Shown here: positions 17,801 to 25,998 of the stretch, in pieces
Layout of the letters: every line of letters starts with the position of its first letter
Position numbering within the stretch: position 1 is the first letter of the stretch
NCBI RefSeq assembly: GCF_014269285.1
Contig: NZ_JACOAF010000008.1
Location: forward strand, 124,001-188,000
Source: Rufibacter sediminis
GTDB lineage: Bacteria > Bacteroidota > Bacteroidia > Cytophagales > Hymenobacteraceae
DNA length: 64,000 nt
Reading direction: 5' to 3'
The notes under the pieces: generated by a model
The model's input: the letters and a program-made list of their open reading frames with translations, nothing else
What the model was told of the DNA's origin: nothing
Database searches by the model: none
Program-made: the position numbers and the translations under genes

Positions 17801-18183
17801 AGGACGCGGGCCGATTGTCTTGCAACTACCTGCAAACCGCTTATTTTCAAGGGAGTGAAAACGGAAAGTTCAAGGAAATGAAATTGCCAGTGGAAGTTCA
17901 GTTTTCCCCCATTTTTGCCTTGGCCGCCCTGGATTACAACCAGGACAGTGCCCCGGATGTGCTTTTGGGCGGCAATGTGAACAAAGCCCGCCTGCGGTTC
18001 GGGAAATCCGATGCCAATTACGGCCTGCTACTGCAAAACGACGGCAAAGGAAACTTTACCTGCGTGCCGCAGCAGAAATCGGGGTTCAGGATAACGGGAG
18101 ATGTGCGGAGTATCCTACCGATGAAGAATACCGTGTTTTTTGGGATAAACCAGATGCCTGTCAAAGCCTACCGTCTACAATAA
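14830..18183 (+). CDS. VCBS/FG-GAP repeat lipoprotein with ASPIC/UnbV domain
   Basis: An 1117-residue exported lipoprotein. The signal ends LVVLGVFGC with the lipobox Cys near residue 22. At least a dozen FG-GAP/VCBS motifs of the form D-N-D-G-x-x-D follow, for example DLNNDGLQDLYFSGN, DVNGDGLPDIYQC, DYDNDGLKDLFVSNG and DVNGDGFQDLFVGG; they build beta-propeller blades that bind calcium. An ASPIC/UnbV domain lies at about 535-615 (GLGAKVTLY ... VLHFGLG ... RIVWVGG). Such proteins are usually outer-surface partners in glycan use in Bacteroidota. It is coupled by TAATG to the next gene. Confidence 0.9.
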   Translation: MYLFHRTSLWGIALVVLGVFGCQKKSPDKETRGEASQAAKPPLFTLLTTEKTNVSFNNTLSETPFANIISYQYFYNGGGVAIGDLNNDGLQDLYFSGNMVSNKLYLNKGQMRFQDVTTAAGVGGQPSTWKTGTTIADVNGDGLPDIYQCYSGNMPGSARVNQLFINQGADKNGVPTFVDKAREMGLADSSYSTHAVFFDYDRDHDLDMFLLNHNPRQFNNLDDVTIQEILKKPERNMQTKLFQNNKGMFKDVSDKAGLHKSAFSYGLGAGVADINQDGWPDIYVSNDYSAPDFLLINNQNGTFTDKSKASLQHTSIYSMGNDIADINNDGLLDIMSLDMLPEDNKRQKLLFGPDNYEYFDMIVRAGFNHQYMRNMLQVNNGNGTFSEVGQLSGVSNTDWSWAPLVADYDNDGLKDLFVSNGFLKDFTNMDFIKFRSAYFQYLRGKVTPQSVMNLLSKMPASNVNNYMFKNTGNLQFQNMGQNWGFSQPSNSNGAAYADLDNDGDLDLVANNVNQPAFIYQNQSDKQLKHHYLQVKLVGTGQNTNGLGAKVTLYHKGQQQYQEQMPSRGYQSTVSPVLHFGLGNDAALDSLRIVWVGGKQQVLTQVKANQVLTLEEKNATSSYSAPSAGKPYFTEVASPVTFAHQKTPLNDFKRQPLLINPMSFSGPCLVKGDVNGDGLEDVFAGGAAGQQGAVYLQAQNGKFALKPNPAFAADKASDDVDALFFDANNDQILDLYVVSGGYHNFMPNDAALQDRLYLNDGKGNFTKATQALPPMLTSKSCVRSTDVNGDGFQDLFVGGRVTPGRYPEAPRSYLLLNNGKGQFTDKTQEIAPKLATIGMVTDAAWHDLNGDNKAELILVGEWMPITVFSPKNGKLAENTRAFFSRDYSGWWNKLLIGDFNQDKRPDLIIGNQGLNTQCKASAKEPAELVYKDFDDNGAVDPILCFYMQGKSYPYVTRDELLDQVSMMRTRFQDYGSYANATLQNIFSPEELKDAGRLSCNYLQTAYFQGSENGKFKEMKLPVEVQFSPIFALAALDYNQDSAPDVLLGGNVNKARLRFGKSDANYGLLLQNDGKGNFTCVPQQKSGFRITGDVRSILPMKNTVFFGINQMPVKAYRLQ

Positions 18184-19535
18184 TGAAGAAGTTTTTACCG
18201 GTCCTGCTGCTTTGGGTGGCGCTGTGGGGATGCACCGCTCCGGGGCAGCAGAAAAAACAGAACCTGGCGTTCAGCAGCCAGCACATCAGCCTGGTCATTG
18301 ATAAGATGACGGATATTATGGTGAATGACGTCACCAATCCGCCGCTGGCGGCGCGCTTTTTCTCGTATGCCACCCTCGCGGGGTATGAGGTGATCGCGCA
18401 GAACGACAGCAGCTACCAAAGCATGCACGGCCTTCTGAAGAACTATCCGCAGCTCACCAAACCTCAGGAGATCACGGGCTATTCCACTGAACTCAGTGCC
18501 GTGCTGGCCATGCTGGAAACGGCCAAAAAGATGCAGCCCTCGGGCGTGTTGCTGGATTCGCTGGAGGTTCAGTTTCTGGATTCCTGCCGCCGTGAAGGCC
18601 TCGCCGAAGAAGTGATCACTTCCTCCCTGGCGTATGCTCAATCAGTGAGTAAAGCGATGCTCGCCTACGCCAAAGCCGATAAATACAACCGCATCAGCAA
18701 TTACCCCAGGTACACGCCCAAAGAAGGCGAAGGCAACTGGTATCCCACGCCGCCCGCCTACTTCGCCCCGGTAGAGCCGTATTTCAACACCATCCGCTCA
18801 TTTACCCTGGACACCTGCACGCAATTCAAACCCGCCGCGCCGGTCGCCTTTTCCACAAACAAGAATTCTGGTTTTTATAAGCTGATGCGGCAGAACTATA
18901 CACAAAGCCAGGACTTGTCAAAGGAGCATCTGGAGGCGGCTTTGTTCTGGGATTGTAATCCCTTCGCCTTGCAGGACAACGGGCACCTGCAGGCCGGCCT
19001 GAAGAAGATTTCGCCCGGCGCGCATTGGCTGGGGATCACGGGCATTGCCTGCCAGAAAAGCAAAGCCGATTTCGCCAAGTCCATGAAGGTGCACGCCATG
19101 GTGTCCATTGCGCTGATGGATGGGTTCATAGCCTGCTGGGACGAGAAATTCCGCAGCAACCGCATCCGTCCCGAAACCGCCATCCGCAAGTACATTGATC
19201 CGTCGTACCGGCCACTGCTGCAAACGCCGCCTTTCCCGGAGTACCTCAGCGGACATTCCACCATCTCGGCGGCCTCGGCGGTTATCCTGAGCCATTACTT
19301 CGGGGATGCATTTGAATACATCGATACTGTGGAGGAGCGTTTCGGATTGCCGAGCCGTACGTTCAGTTCTTTCCAGGAAGCCGCCATTGAGGCCGGGCTT
19401 TCTCGTTTCTATGGCGGCATTCACTTCATGGACGCCATTGACAACGGCCGCAAACAAGGTTTGGAGGTAGGGGAGTGGGTGCTTCGGAAGGTGGAAGGTG
19501 CCCCGCAGGTTTTGGCGGTAGTACCTAAGAAGTGA
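18183..19535 (+). CDS. Vanadium-haloperoxidase-like PAP2 lipoprotein
   Basis: A 450-residue lipoprotein (signal LLLWVALWGC) of the PAP2 / vanadium-dependent haloperoxidase superfamily. The vanadate/phosphate-site pattern is visible: KFRSNRIRPETAIR (Lys and Arg), EYLSGHSTISAASA (the SGHS motif with the acid-base His), and SRFYGGIHFMDAIDNGR (Arg and the catalytic His). It may be a phosphatase or a haloperoxidase; sequence alone does not decide. The ATG overlaps the upstream TAA by one base, so translation is coupled to the VCBS lipoprotein, a pairing seen repeatedly in Bacteroidota. Confidence 0.85.
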   Translation: MKKFLPVLLLWVALWGCTAPGQQKKQNLAFSSQHISLVIDKMTDIMVNDVTNPPLAARFFSYATLAGYEVIAQNDSSYQSMHGLLKNYPQLTKPQEITGYSTELSAVLAMLETAKKMQPSGVLLDSLEVQFLDSCRREGLAEEVITSSLAYAQSVSKAMLAYAKADKYNRISNYPRYTPKEGEGNWYPTPPAYFAPVEPYFNTIRSFTLDTCTQFKPAAPVAFSTNKNSGFYKLMRQNYTQSQDLSKEHLEAALFWDCNPFALQDNGHLQAGLKKISPGAHWLGITGIACQKSKADFAKSMKVHAMVSIALMDGFIACWDEKFRSNRIRPETAIRKYIDPSYRPLLQTPPFPEYLSGHSTISAASAVILSHYFGDAFEYIDTVEERFGLPSRTFSSFQEAAIEAGLSRFYGGIHFMDAIDNGRKQGLEVGEWVLRKVEGAPQVLAVVPKK

Positions 19536-19677
19536 GTTTTAAAAGGACCTATGGGCTGCTGATTTGTATGAGGTCAACAATTGATCTCCCCAGAGAGCAT
19601 TTCACTAGCGCCTAACCACGCGGCCTTCATTGTTGCATAACAACTTGAAGCTTAACATTCACTCTATATATAAAGAG

Positions 19678-19713
19678 AAAAGCCGCTCTTACAAAGGAGT
19701 AAGAGCGGCTTTT
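19678..19713. terminator. Bidirectional terminator
   Basis: Stem AAAAGCCGCTCTTA with its complement TAAGAGCGGCTTTT, 8-nt loop, and A/T runs on both sides. It serves the convergent PAP2 and cytochrome-B-like genes. Confidence 0.9.
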
Positions 19714-19733
19714 GTTTATTGTAGTATCTGTGA

Positions 19734-20165
19734 TTAACCTAACCAGGCGTTCCAGGGAATACGGCTCAGAATCAGCACCAAACCTAATCCGTAGAAAATG
19801 GCCACGGTTTTGAAGCCCCGGTTGGTACCCACCTGACGTTTCGACTTAGAATAGCCAATAGTGATCAGAACCACGGCCAGAACCATCATCAAGGGGTGCT
19901 CCAGAAAGTATAAACGGGAAGTCGCGTCTTTCATGGCGGCGCCGGATGCGTTGGACATCCCCAGCGGAGATACGAAATAAAGAATCAACCCGATCACCCA
20001 CTGCAGGTGCGTGGGGATCAAGCCCAACAAACCAAATTTCCGATTTTTATCCGTGAAGGTTTTCCCCCCGAATAATCCGGCCAAAGCCGCGATAAACGAG
20101 AGCGCTACCCCTAAAAGCACCAGATACGCCAAACCAGAGTGCGCGTGCTGTAGTCCTGTGTACAT
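19734..20165 (-). CDS. Cytochrome-B-like small membrane protein
   Basis: A 143-residue protein with four hydrophobic helices. I start it at MYTGLQHAHSGLAY, where the family-like sequence and first helix begin; the open frame extends further upstream but is not protein-like. His residues in QHAHSG, PTHLQWVIG and LEHPLMM lie at helix ends, as expected for heme ligation in the small Bacteroidota proteins labelled cytochrome B. Heme binding is inferred from family resemblance. Own promoter, with the terminator at 19678-19713 downstream. Confidence 0.75.
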   Translation of the reverse strand: MYTGLQHAHSGLAYLVLLGVALSFIAALAGLFGGKTFTDKNRKFGLLGLIPTHLQWVIGLILYFVSPLGMSNASGAAMKDATSRLYFLEHPLMMVLAVVLITIGYSKSKRQVGTNRGFKTVAIFYGLGLVLILSRIPWNAWLG

Positions 20166-20279
20166 AATTACAATAATTGGTTGCAGACGTAAATATAGGT
20201 AATACCTGACGTTGCAAACTAATGGCAGAAGCGCAAAAGTAAAACTAACCCCTTCGCATGAACTGCCGGGCACCAAAAG

Positions 20280-20317
20280 CCATTTTGGGGCCGTTTTCTG
20301 AAAAGAGGCCAAAAACT
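20280..20317. repeat. Dispersed GTTTT-palindrome, copy 3
   Basis: CCATTTTGGGGCC then GTTTTCTGAAAA then GAGGCCAAAAAC; the right outer arm is decayed. Confidence 0.7.
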
Positions 20318-20428
20318 AAGCAGGATCTTCAGCGCCTGCTTCCTGACACTAGAGCTAAACTGCCCGGTAGTCCGCTACTGTAGAAGCGAGCGGGTCATCG
20401 CTACGGACGGGGATGTTCTTTTACTTAG

Positions 20429-20576
20429 AACCTGTTTAGTAAAGCAGAAAGGAAGCGAGTCTACCCGTCATTGTTGGTGTTCTCACCAACAAACCAGGCA
20501 CAGGAGCCGTCCCACTTGCTGATGAGAGCACATAGCAAGGGTAAAAGCTAATCGCTGTTTCTTTACTAAACAGGTT
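20429..20576. mobile_element. MITE-like element with 16-bp terminal inverted repeats
   Basis: Perfect terminal inverted repeats AACCTGTTTAGTAAAG (20429-20444) and its complement (20561-20576) enclose 116 bp that include the inner palindrome TGTTGGTGTTCTCACCAACA (20473-20492). There is no coding capacity, so any mobility would need a transposase in trans. It could also be a REP-type repeat. Confidence 0.55.
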
Positions 20577-20628
20577 TCTGGAGAGATTCCGGGTGCCTGC
20601 TTCCATCGCTAAGCTTTTAAAATATGAA

Positions 20629-20671
20629 TCCCGTTTCGGGCCTGATTTAGAAAAACAGGCCCGAAACGGGA
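20629..20671. repeat. Dispersed GTTTT-palindrome, copy 4
   Basis: Near-perfect 16-bp arms TCCCGTTTCGGGCCTG and CAGGCCCGAAACGGGA with an 11-nt centre. One of the best preserved copies. Confidence 0.85.
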
Positions 20672-20793
20672 ATACGCTACTAGATAGAGGGTGCCGGAGG
20701 CGAGAAGTGGCTTGATTTCCTGTTCTCAGTAAACCTGATCCGCATTTGTCACGGATCATTCTCAAGCTTCAGCGGAGTAAACGCAATAGGTCT

Positions 20794-23232
20794 TTAGCGC
20801 CAGTTTACCTTGGGGAAGCGGGCTTTTAGGGAGCCTCTTATTAAGCTGTATTCCTCTTGCCAGAAGTAGGGCAGGCTGTTGACCACTTTCAAGGGCTTTA
20901 GATCTGGAGTGAGCAAGTGCAGCGCCACGCCTACGTCACCAGCGTCTACGGTGGGGTTGTTTTCCCAGTCCAGCACGTCTTGCAGCCGGATCTCCAGCAG
21001 CGGCGGTTGCCCGTTGCCGGGGTAGGCGAGTTCCATTTCGTGGCCGTCTGGCAGCACCAGGGTAGCGGGAGCCAGTTCAGATAGCCGTTGGCGTTGTTCC
21101 TGGTTCAGCATGTTTTGCAGCAGGGGCAGCAGGTCGATGTCCAGCAGATCCTGACCAATCTCCACGTCCTCCAGATGGTAGGCCAGCCACTCGTGACAGG
21201 TGAGCAGCAGGGTAGGGGTGCTGAGATCAGGGAAGCCTTCGGTGGGGTGCCATTTCCTTAAGCTCAACACGCGATTCTGAAACTGCTTCACCTCGTCAGA
21301 GAAATTGAGCCAGTGCTCGCCTTCGCGCTTGATGAGATCACAGATGGCCGGGAGCAGGAAGCGTTCATCGGGCTCCGGTAAAGGTTTGCTCTGGAGCACG
21401 ATGTTCCCGATGCGCATGTCGCGGGAAGCGGTGAGTTCACCTTCTTCAGGGTCCCAGGTGACTACGTCTTTTTGCTTCACCAGTGGGGCCAGGTCCTTGG
21501 GGTTGAGCGGCGAGGCAAGGAAAATACGGCCTACGTTCTCGCCGCCGGCGTGCAGGTGCGCAATGGCCAGCCACGGGTCATGGGCCAGATCATCACGGTG
21601 GCCGGCCGAGGCGTATTTACCGTTGGCGAGCTGGAACTGGGCGTTATTGCCCGGCCGGGCGAAGGCAATGCGCTCTGGGTAGCAGTTGGCCAGCAGCAAA
21701 CCGGTCTCGTACGGGTCCACGACGGTGTTCTCGGCCTCTATCTGGAACATGCGGCGGTAAGAGGCCGCAATCTTGTCAATTTTGGCGAAGCGTTTCTGGT
21801 GCAGCTGCTCTTTCCGGGTTCTTCGGAGGGCTTCAATGCGCAGGTTTAGGTCAATACCGGCCTCGCGGGGCAGCGGGTCGCGCTCTTCCAGCAGGGCAGC
21901 AATATCCGTGGCCAGCGCCAGTTGCCCCGATTCCTGGGCGGCCAGCAGCATGTGGGCCAAGCGCGGGTGGGTGGGCAGGGCGTGCATCTTGCGGCCGTGC
22001 TCAGTAATGCGGCCGTTTTCCAGCGCATTGAGTTGGTGCAATGTTTCCTGGGCGTGCAACAGGGCGGCTTTAGGCGGTGGCGTGAGCCAGGTGAGGGCCC
22101 TTATGTCGGTGATGCCCCAAGCGGCCATGTCCAGCACCAGCGGCGCCAGATCGGCTTCCTGAATCTCTGGGGTGCGGTGCGGAGCCAGACGGGCGTGCAG
22201 GGCTTCGGTCCAGAGGCGGTAGCAGGTACCCGGACCTAACCGGCCGGCCCGACCGGCGCGTTGGTCGGCGGCGTCTTTGGAGATGCGTACTGTTTCCAGC
22301 CGACTAAGGCCGGTGGCCGGATCAAAGCGCTGCGTCTTGGCAAAGCCGGTATCAATGACCACCGTCACGCCTTCAATGGTCAGGCTGGTCTCGGCAATGG
22401 AGGTCGCCAGCACCACTTTGCGCTTGCCGTTGCGGTCTGGCATGATGGCGGCGTACTGCTTGCCGGGCGGTAACATGCCGTACAGCGGGTGGATGGCCAC
22501 ATTTCGCAGGCCGCGCCGCAGCAGGTCCTCCACTTTCCGGATGTCCTGCTCGCCGGGCAGAAACACCAGTACATCGCCTTGTTTTTCCTGCAAGGCTTTG
22601 CGCACGGCGCGCTCGGTCATCTCGTGCAGCAGTTGGGCATCGGTCTCGCCGGCGTACTGCACGTCTATGGGGTATTGCCGCCCCTGGCTGGTGACCGCCG
22701 GAGCGTTGAGCAGACGGGTAAGTTGGGGCATGTTGAGCGTGGCGCTCATGACCAGAATGCGGAGGTCGGGGCGTTGCGTGGCCTGGGCTTCGCGGCTGAG
22801 GGCCATGGCTACATCGGCGTGAATGCTGCGCTCGTGGAACTCGTCAAAAATGACCAGCCCTACACCTTTCAGGGCATTGTCTGAGTGCAGCATGCGGGTG
22901 AGGATGCCCTCGGTGACTACTTCCAGGCGGGTCTTCTCGGAGATGCGGTTCTCAAACCGGATGCGGTACCCCACAGTCTGGCCCACCTCTTCGCCCAAAA
23001 GCTGCGCCAGCCGTTCGGCAATGGTGCGGGCGGCCAGCCGGCGGGGTTCCAGCATGATGATTTTCTGCCCCTTCAGCCAGGCTTCTTCTAAGAGGGCCAA
23101 CGGCAGCAAAGTACTCTTGCCCGCTCCCGGAGGCGCGTTCACGATGAGCGTGTTCTGAGCCGCCAGGTGCTCCCGCACGGCGGGAATGATCTCCCGAACG
23201 GGTAAGTCTATGGAAAATGGATCGAATGTCAA
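20794..23232 (-). CDS. hrpB: ATP-dependent helicase HrpB
   Basis: An 812-residue DEAH-type superfamily 2 helicase, close to the usual length (809 in E. coli). Motif I is NAPPGAGKSTLLPLALL, motif II is FDEFHERS, motif III is VMSATLN, and motif VI is SKDAADQRAGRAGRLGPG. After the helicase core come the HA2/OB-like domain and the HrpB-specific C-terminal region with WREEYSLIR-like sequence near the end. Cytosolic; the family may act on RNA, but its role is poorly defined. Monocistronic, reading leftwards. Confidence 0.93.
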   Translation of the reverse strand: MTFDPFSIDLPVREIIPAVREHLAAQNTLIVNAPPGAGKSTLLPLALLEEAWLKGQKIIMLEPRRLAARTIAERLAQLLGEEVGQTVGYRIRFENRISEKTRLEVVTEGILTRMLHSDNALKGVGLVIFDEFHERSIHADVAMALSREAQATQRPDLRILVMSATLNMPQLTRLLNAPAVTSQGRQYPIDVQYAGETDAQLLHEMTERAVRKALQEKQGDVLVFLPGEQDIRKVEDLLRRGLRNVAIHPLYGMLPPGKQYAAIMPDRNGKRKVVLATSIAETSLTIEGVTVVIDTGFAKTQRFDPATGLSRLETVRISKDAADQRAGRAGRLGPGTCYRLWTEALHARLAPHRTPEIQEADLAPLVLDMAAWGITDIRALTWLTPPPKAALLHAQETLHQLNALENGRITEHGRKMHALPTHPRLAHMLLAAQESGQLALATDIAALLEERDPLPREAGIDLNLRIEALRRTRKEQLHQKRFAKIDKIAASYRRMFQIEAENTVVDPYETGLLLANCYPERIAFARPGNNAQFQLANGKYASAGHRDDLAHDPWLAIAHLHAGGENVGRIFLASPLNPKDLAPLVKQKDVVTWDPEEGELTASRDMRIGNIVLQSKPLPEPDERFLLPAICDLIKREGEHWLNFSDEVKQFQNRVLSLRKWHPTEGFPDLSTPTLLLTCHEWLAYHLEDVEIGQDLLDIDLLPLLQNMLNQEQRQRLSELAPATLVLPDGHEMELAYPGNGQPPLLEIRLQDVLDWENNPTVDAGDVGVALHLLTPDLKPLKVVNSLPYFWQEEYSLIRGSLKARFPKVNWR

Positions 23233-24053
23233 GCGAACGGATTTTGAAGATATATGTGCAGGTTCTTTCCCTAAAAGCCTGCCTCCAAAGGTACGGGAAA
23301 TAACGCGGGTTCTACATGCCAGGTGTTCCGCGTCACGTGAAAGGTTTTTGGACCTCAGTAATACGAAGGTGCTTACTTAGGTCAAGTTTCTGTGCGGTGT
23401 GGTCCAGCTAAAAAGCTTCATAAACGGGTAAGCTCCTTTACTAGATTGGAGACCTCGTTTCTATCATTGCCTCTATAAAAGAAGGTGAAGGCATCATGTG
23501 GACACGAGGAGCTTCTAGTTACCTGCTACAGGTGTCCCTCTTTCGCTGAAAAGGCATCATTTTCCTGTAAACATTATGTAATATTAAAAATGTCTAATTT
23601 TATAATTTAATTATTATAGATTTGCGACCATATTACACTGATTTGCGTAGATACTTTCCAGTTAAGTATCCTTTAGTCATTCCCTAACCTTTTCTGTTTT
23701 GAGCTTCCTTTTACAAAAAAGGTCTCGAAACAGTATAAACCGCAATTATTCATCAAGTCTACTCCTTTTGGGAGGAAAGAGGGCCCTCAGAGATGCTGGC
23801 TCACTACTCACGGAGAACCTGCTCGAACGAATAATTTGATTGAGTTCTGAAGGAGTTTTTGGGAATACGCAATTGATTATCAGGTAGTATGTCAGTTATG
23901 GAGTTGTATGTTGAAAAGAAGGAAAACTTTTTTAGAAAAATAAATAACAATATTTTAACAAAAAATGTAAAATAATGACTAAATAGCACTAGTTAAAGTA
24001 AAAATATAAACCATTTAATCACCAATTCAATTCAACCCCTTTTTTCACGTATC
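23233..24053. other. Long AT-rich intergenic region
   Basis: 820 bp without a credible gene. It has one GTTTT palindrome (23694-23733) and a TAGATTTG box at 23617-23624 that fits the Bacteroidota -7 consensus. Much of 23560-24050 is strongly AT-rich, like the region upstream of the paralogous lipoprotein gene at 25999. Both contain ACATTATGTAA (around 23571 and 25939). Confidence 0.5.
23694..23733. repeat. Dispersed GTTTT-palindrome, copy 5
   Basis: CTGTTTTGAGCTTCCTTTT and AAAAAAGGTCTCGAAACAG pair with few mismatches. Intergenic. Confidence 0.65.
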
Positions 24054-25466
24054 ATGAAAACAAACTTACTAAAATCCACTGTGTTGCTGGCGGCAACAGC
24101 AATGGTCTTCGGTTGTAGCCCAGAAGCCGAGGATGCGATCCAACCCGATGTGCTGGGTAGATCATCTGACCAGAACCCCATGATGGAAAGCTGCGAGACT
24201 ATTTCCTTTGACAAGGTGGTGCGGGGCAAAGATGGCTTTGTGACGGCTGTTATGAGTGACCAGGCCACCACGCCTATTCTGGTGACTGCGAACAGAAGAA
24301 CAGCGCCTTACACCTTCATGGACAAGAACTCGGCGAACATCTTCAATTCTGGGCAGACCGGGCCCCTAGGCAACGAAGTGGATGACATCCTGACGCCCCA
24401 CAAAGACTTTGGCGGCTGGGGAGTAGGGGATGGCGGCCGTAAAGGAAAGACCTACGCCAACAACACTGCCCTGGGCAACGTGATGATCATCAACCGCACT
24501 GATAGTCCGAATCCGGCCTATGACACCAACAACGGCGGCAAACTGTACTTTGACTTCTCGGGGTACGGCAGCGTGACCATGAATTCCATCACCGTACTGG
24601 ACGTGGACTCCTATGAGGCCGGCGGAAAAGTAGAACTGAAGGACATGATGGGCAAAGTGATCAAAACCGTGCCTCTGGCGGTCAGCGGAAACAACGGCAA
24701 GCAGGTAGTTAACCTGGGCGGTACCGCAGGCGTGGTGAAAATGGTCATTACGCTGGGGCAAAGCGGCCAGTTGAACGGCTCCGGTGCCATTGATGACATC
24801 ACCTTCAACTGCGGACCTAAACCACCGTGTGAAACCATCACCTTCACCAGATTCAACAAAGGCCAAGACGGCTTTGTGAACTCAGTAACCAGCGACCAAT
24901 CGACTAAGCCAATCCTGGTATCGGCTTTCAGAAGAACGGCTACCAACGTGTACAGCAAAGTGAACGCGGCCAACATCTTCAACTCGGCGCAGCCAACCTC
25001 CATCGGAAACCAAGTGACCGATATCCTGACTCCTCACCAGAACTTCGGTGGCGGCGGGGTAGGTGACGGCGGTGCCGCCGGCGCTTACGTGAACAACTTG
25101 CCGCTGGGCAACATGCTGATCTGTAACCGTACCACTGACCCAATGAAAGCCTATGATAACAACCTGGGCGGTAAAATTGTGTTTGACTTCTCTAACTACG
25201 GTACCGTAAGCATGAGCTCATTGACCATCCTGGACGTGGATGATTATGAGGCTGGTACCAAGGTGGTGCTCTACGATGCTTCTTCCAAAGTGATCAAAGA
25301 AGTGATGATGAAAGTAAGCGGCAACAACGGGAAACAGCTGGTGGATTTAGGCGGTACCATGGGCGTAGCCAGAATGGAGATCATCCTGGGACCAAACGGT
25401 ATTTCGCCTAACGGAAGCCTGAGCGGTTCAGGTGCCATTGACAACATCATGTTTAACTGCATCTAA
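24054..25466 (+). CDS. Lipoprotein with two ~200-residue repeat domains
   Basis: A 470-residue surface lipoprotein (MVFGC lipobox near residue 21). After a short linker come two homologous domains, about 45-256 and 258-470. Each starts CETI-F and contains a LTPHxxFGGxGVGDGG loop, a GNxxIxNRTxxPxxAYDxNxGG segment, an FDFSxYG strand, a LDVDxYEAGxKV block, and ends GSGAIDxIxFNC. The Cys at each end may form a disulphide. The repeats look like beta-sandwich, lectin-like modules, but I do not know a named family. The next gene is a paralogue. Extracellular binding or adhesion is inference. Confidence 0.75.
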   Translation: MKTNLLKSTVLLAATAMVFGCSPEAEDAIQPDVLGRSSDQNPMMESCETISFDKVVRGKDGFVTAVMSDQATTPILVTANRRTAPYTFMDKNSANIFNSGQTGPLGNEVDDILTPHKDFGGWGVGDGGRKGKTYANNTALGNVMIINRTDSPNPAYDTNNGGKLYFDFSGYGSVTMNSITVLDVDSYEAGGKVELKDMMGKVIKTVPLAVSGNNGKQVVNLGGTAGVVKMVITLGQSGQLNGSGAIDDITFNCGPKPPCETITFTRFNKGQDGFVNSVTSDQSTKPILVSAFRRTATNVYSKVNAANIFNSAQPTSIGNQVTDILTPHQNFGGGGVGDGGAAGAYVNNLPLGNMLICNRTTDPMKAYDNNLGGKIVFDFSNYGTVSMSSLTILDVDDYEAGTKVVLYDASSKVIKEVMMKVSGNNGKQLVDLGGTMGVARMEIILGPNGISPNGSLSGSGAIDNIMFNCI

Positions 25467-25998
25467 CCCCTGCCTACTCCGGAACAAAGGACCTGGTAAA
25501 GGAAAATCATTTCCCGATGCCCTGATGCCGGGCTCCGCTGCCGGGAGTACCTTCTGAAACGCCGTTGCTAGAACTTCTAGCAACGGCGTTTCTTTTTTCA
25601 GGGGGTGGAGGCAGTATCCAGATAGGAGCCCTTTTGCCAAAAATGGGCCATAAACGGAAAGGAGCTCTCCGGAGGATGGGAATTAGCGGGTGCGGGAAAT
25701 GCCAGAGGCTGGAGCCAGGATTTCCGGCCGCAGCAGGGGGGAGGCGGAAGAGGGCTGATCTGTTTCAAGTACCTACACAGGCACTACTTACTGGTAAGTA
25801 ATTTTGATGATAAAATAAGTGTTTTTATGACGATTTTCTATCGATTTAATAAAAACAGGCGCAAAATAGATGTATAAAATACTGATTTTTATAAAAATCA
25901 TAATATTTGTTATCAAATAGTAGATGTGGAGACGAGAACATTATGTAAATTAAGCTATCTATTCTTTAATCAATCTTTAACCTTAACAGTAAGCTATT
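25467..25998. other. Intergenic region between paralogous lipoprotein genes
   Basis: It contains a terminator (25557-25591) and a partial GTTTT palindrome near 25629-25657. The AT-rich stretch 25800-25998 probably holds the promoter of the second gene; ACATTATGTAA at about 25939 is shared with the region upstream of the first. Confidence 0.5.
25557..25591 (+). terminator. Rho-independent terminator
   Basis: Perfect 17-bp stem AAACGCCGTTGCTAGAA and its complement, then TTTCTTTTTT-like T-rich sequence, 90 nt after the lipoprotein stop. Confidence 0.85.

Larger units (their letters stand above)
20166..20793. other. Repeat-rich intergenic region
   Basis: No gene. It holds two GTTTT palindromes (20280-20317, 20629-20671) and a MITE-like unit with terminal inverted repeats (20429-20576). 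The minus-strand frame at 20436-20765 is made of these repeats and is not called. Confidence 0.7.

Noticed and set aside
20436-20765. Minus-strand frame between cytochrome-B-like and hrpB genes
   Set aside because: Made largely of the MITE-like unit and a palindrome copy, so not a gene.
25565-25801. 78-codon frame after the first repeat lipoprotein
   Set aside because: Starts in the terminator stem and has no protein-like features.
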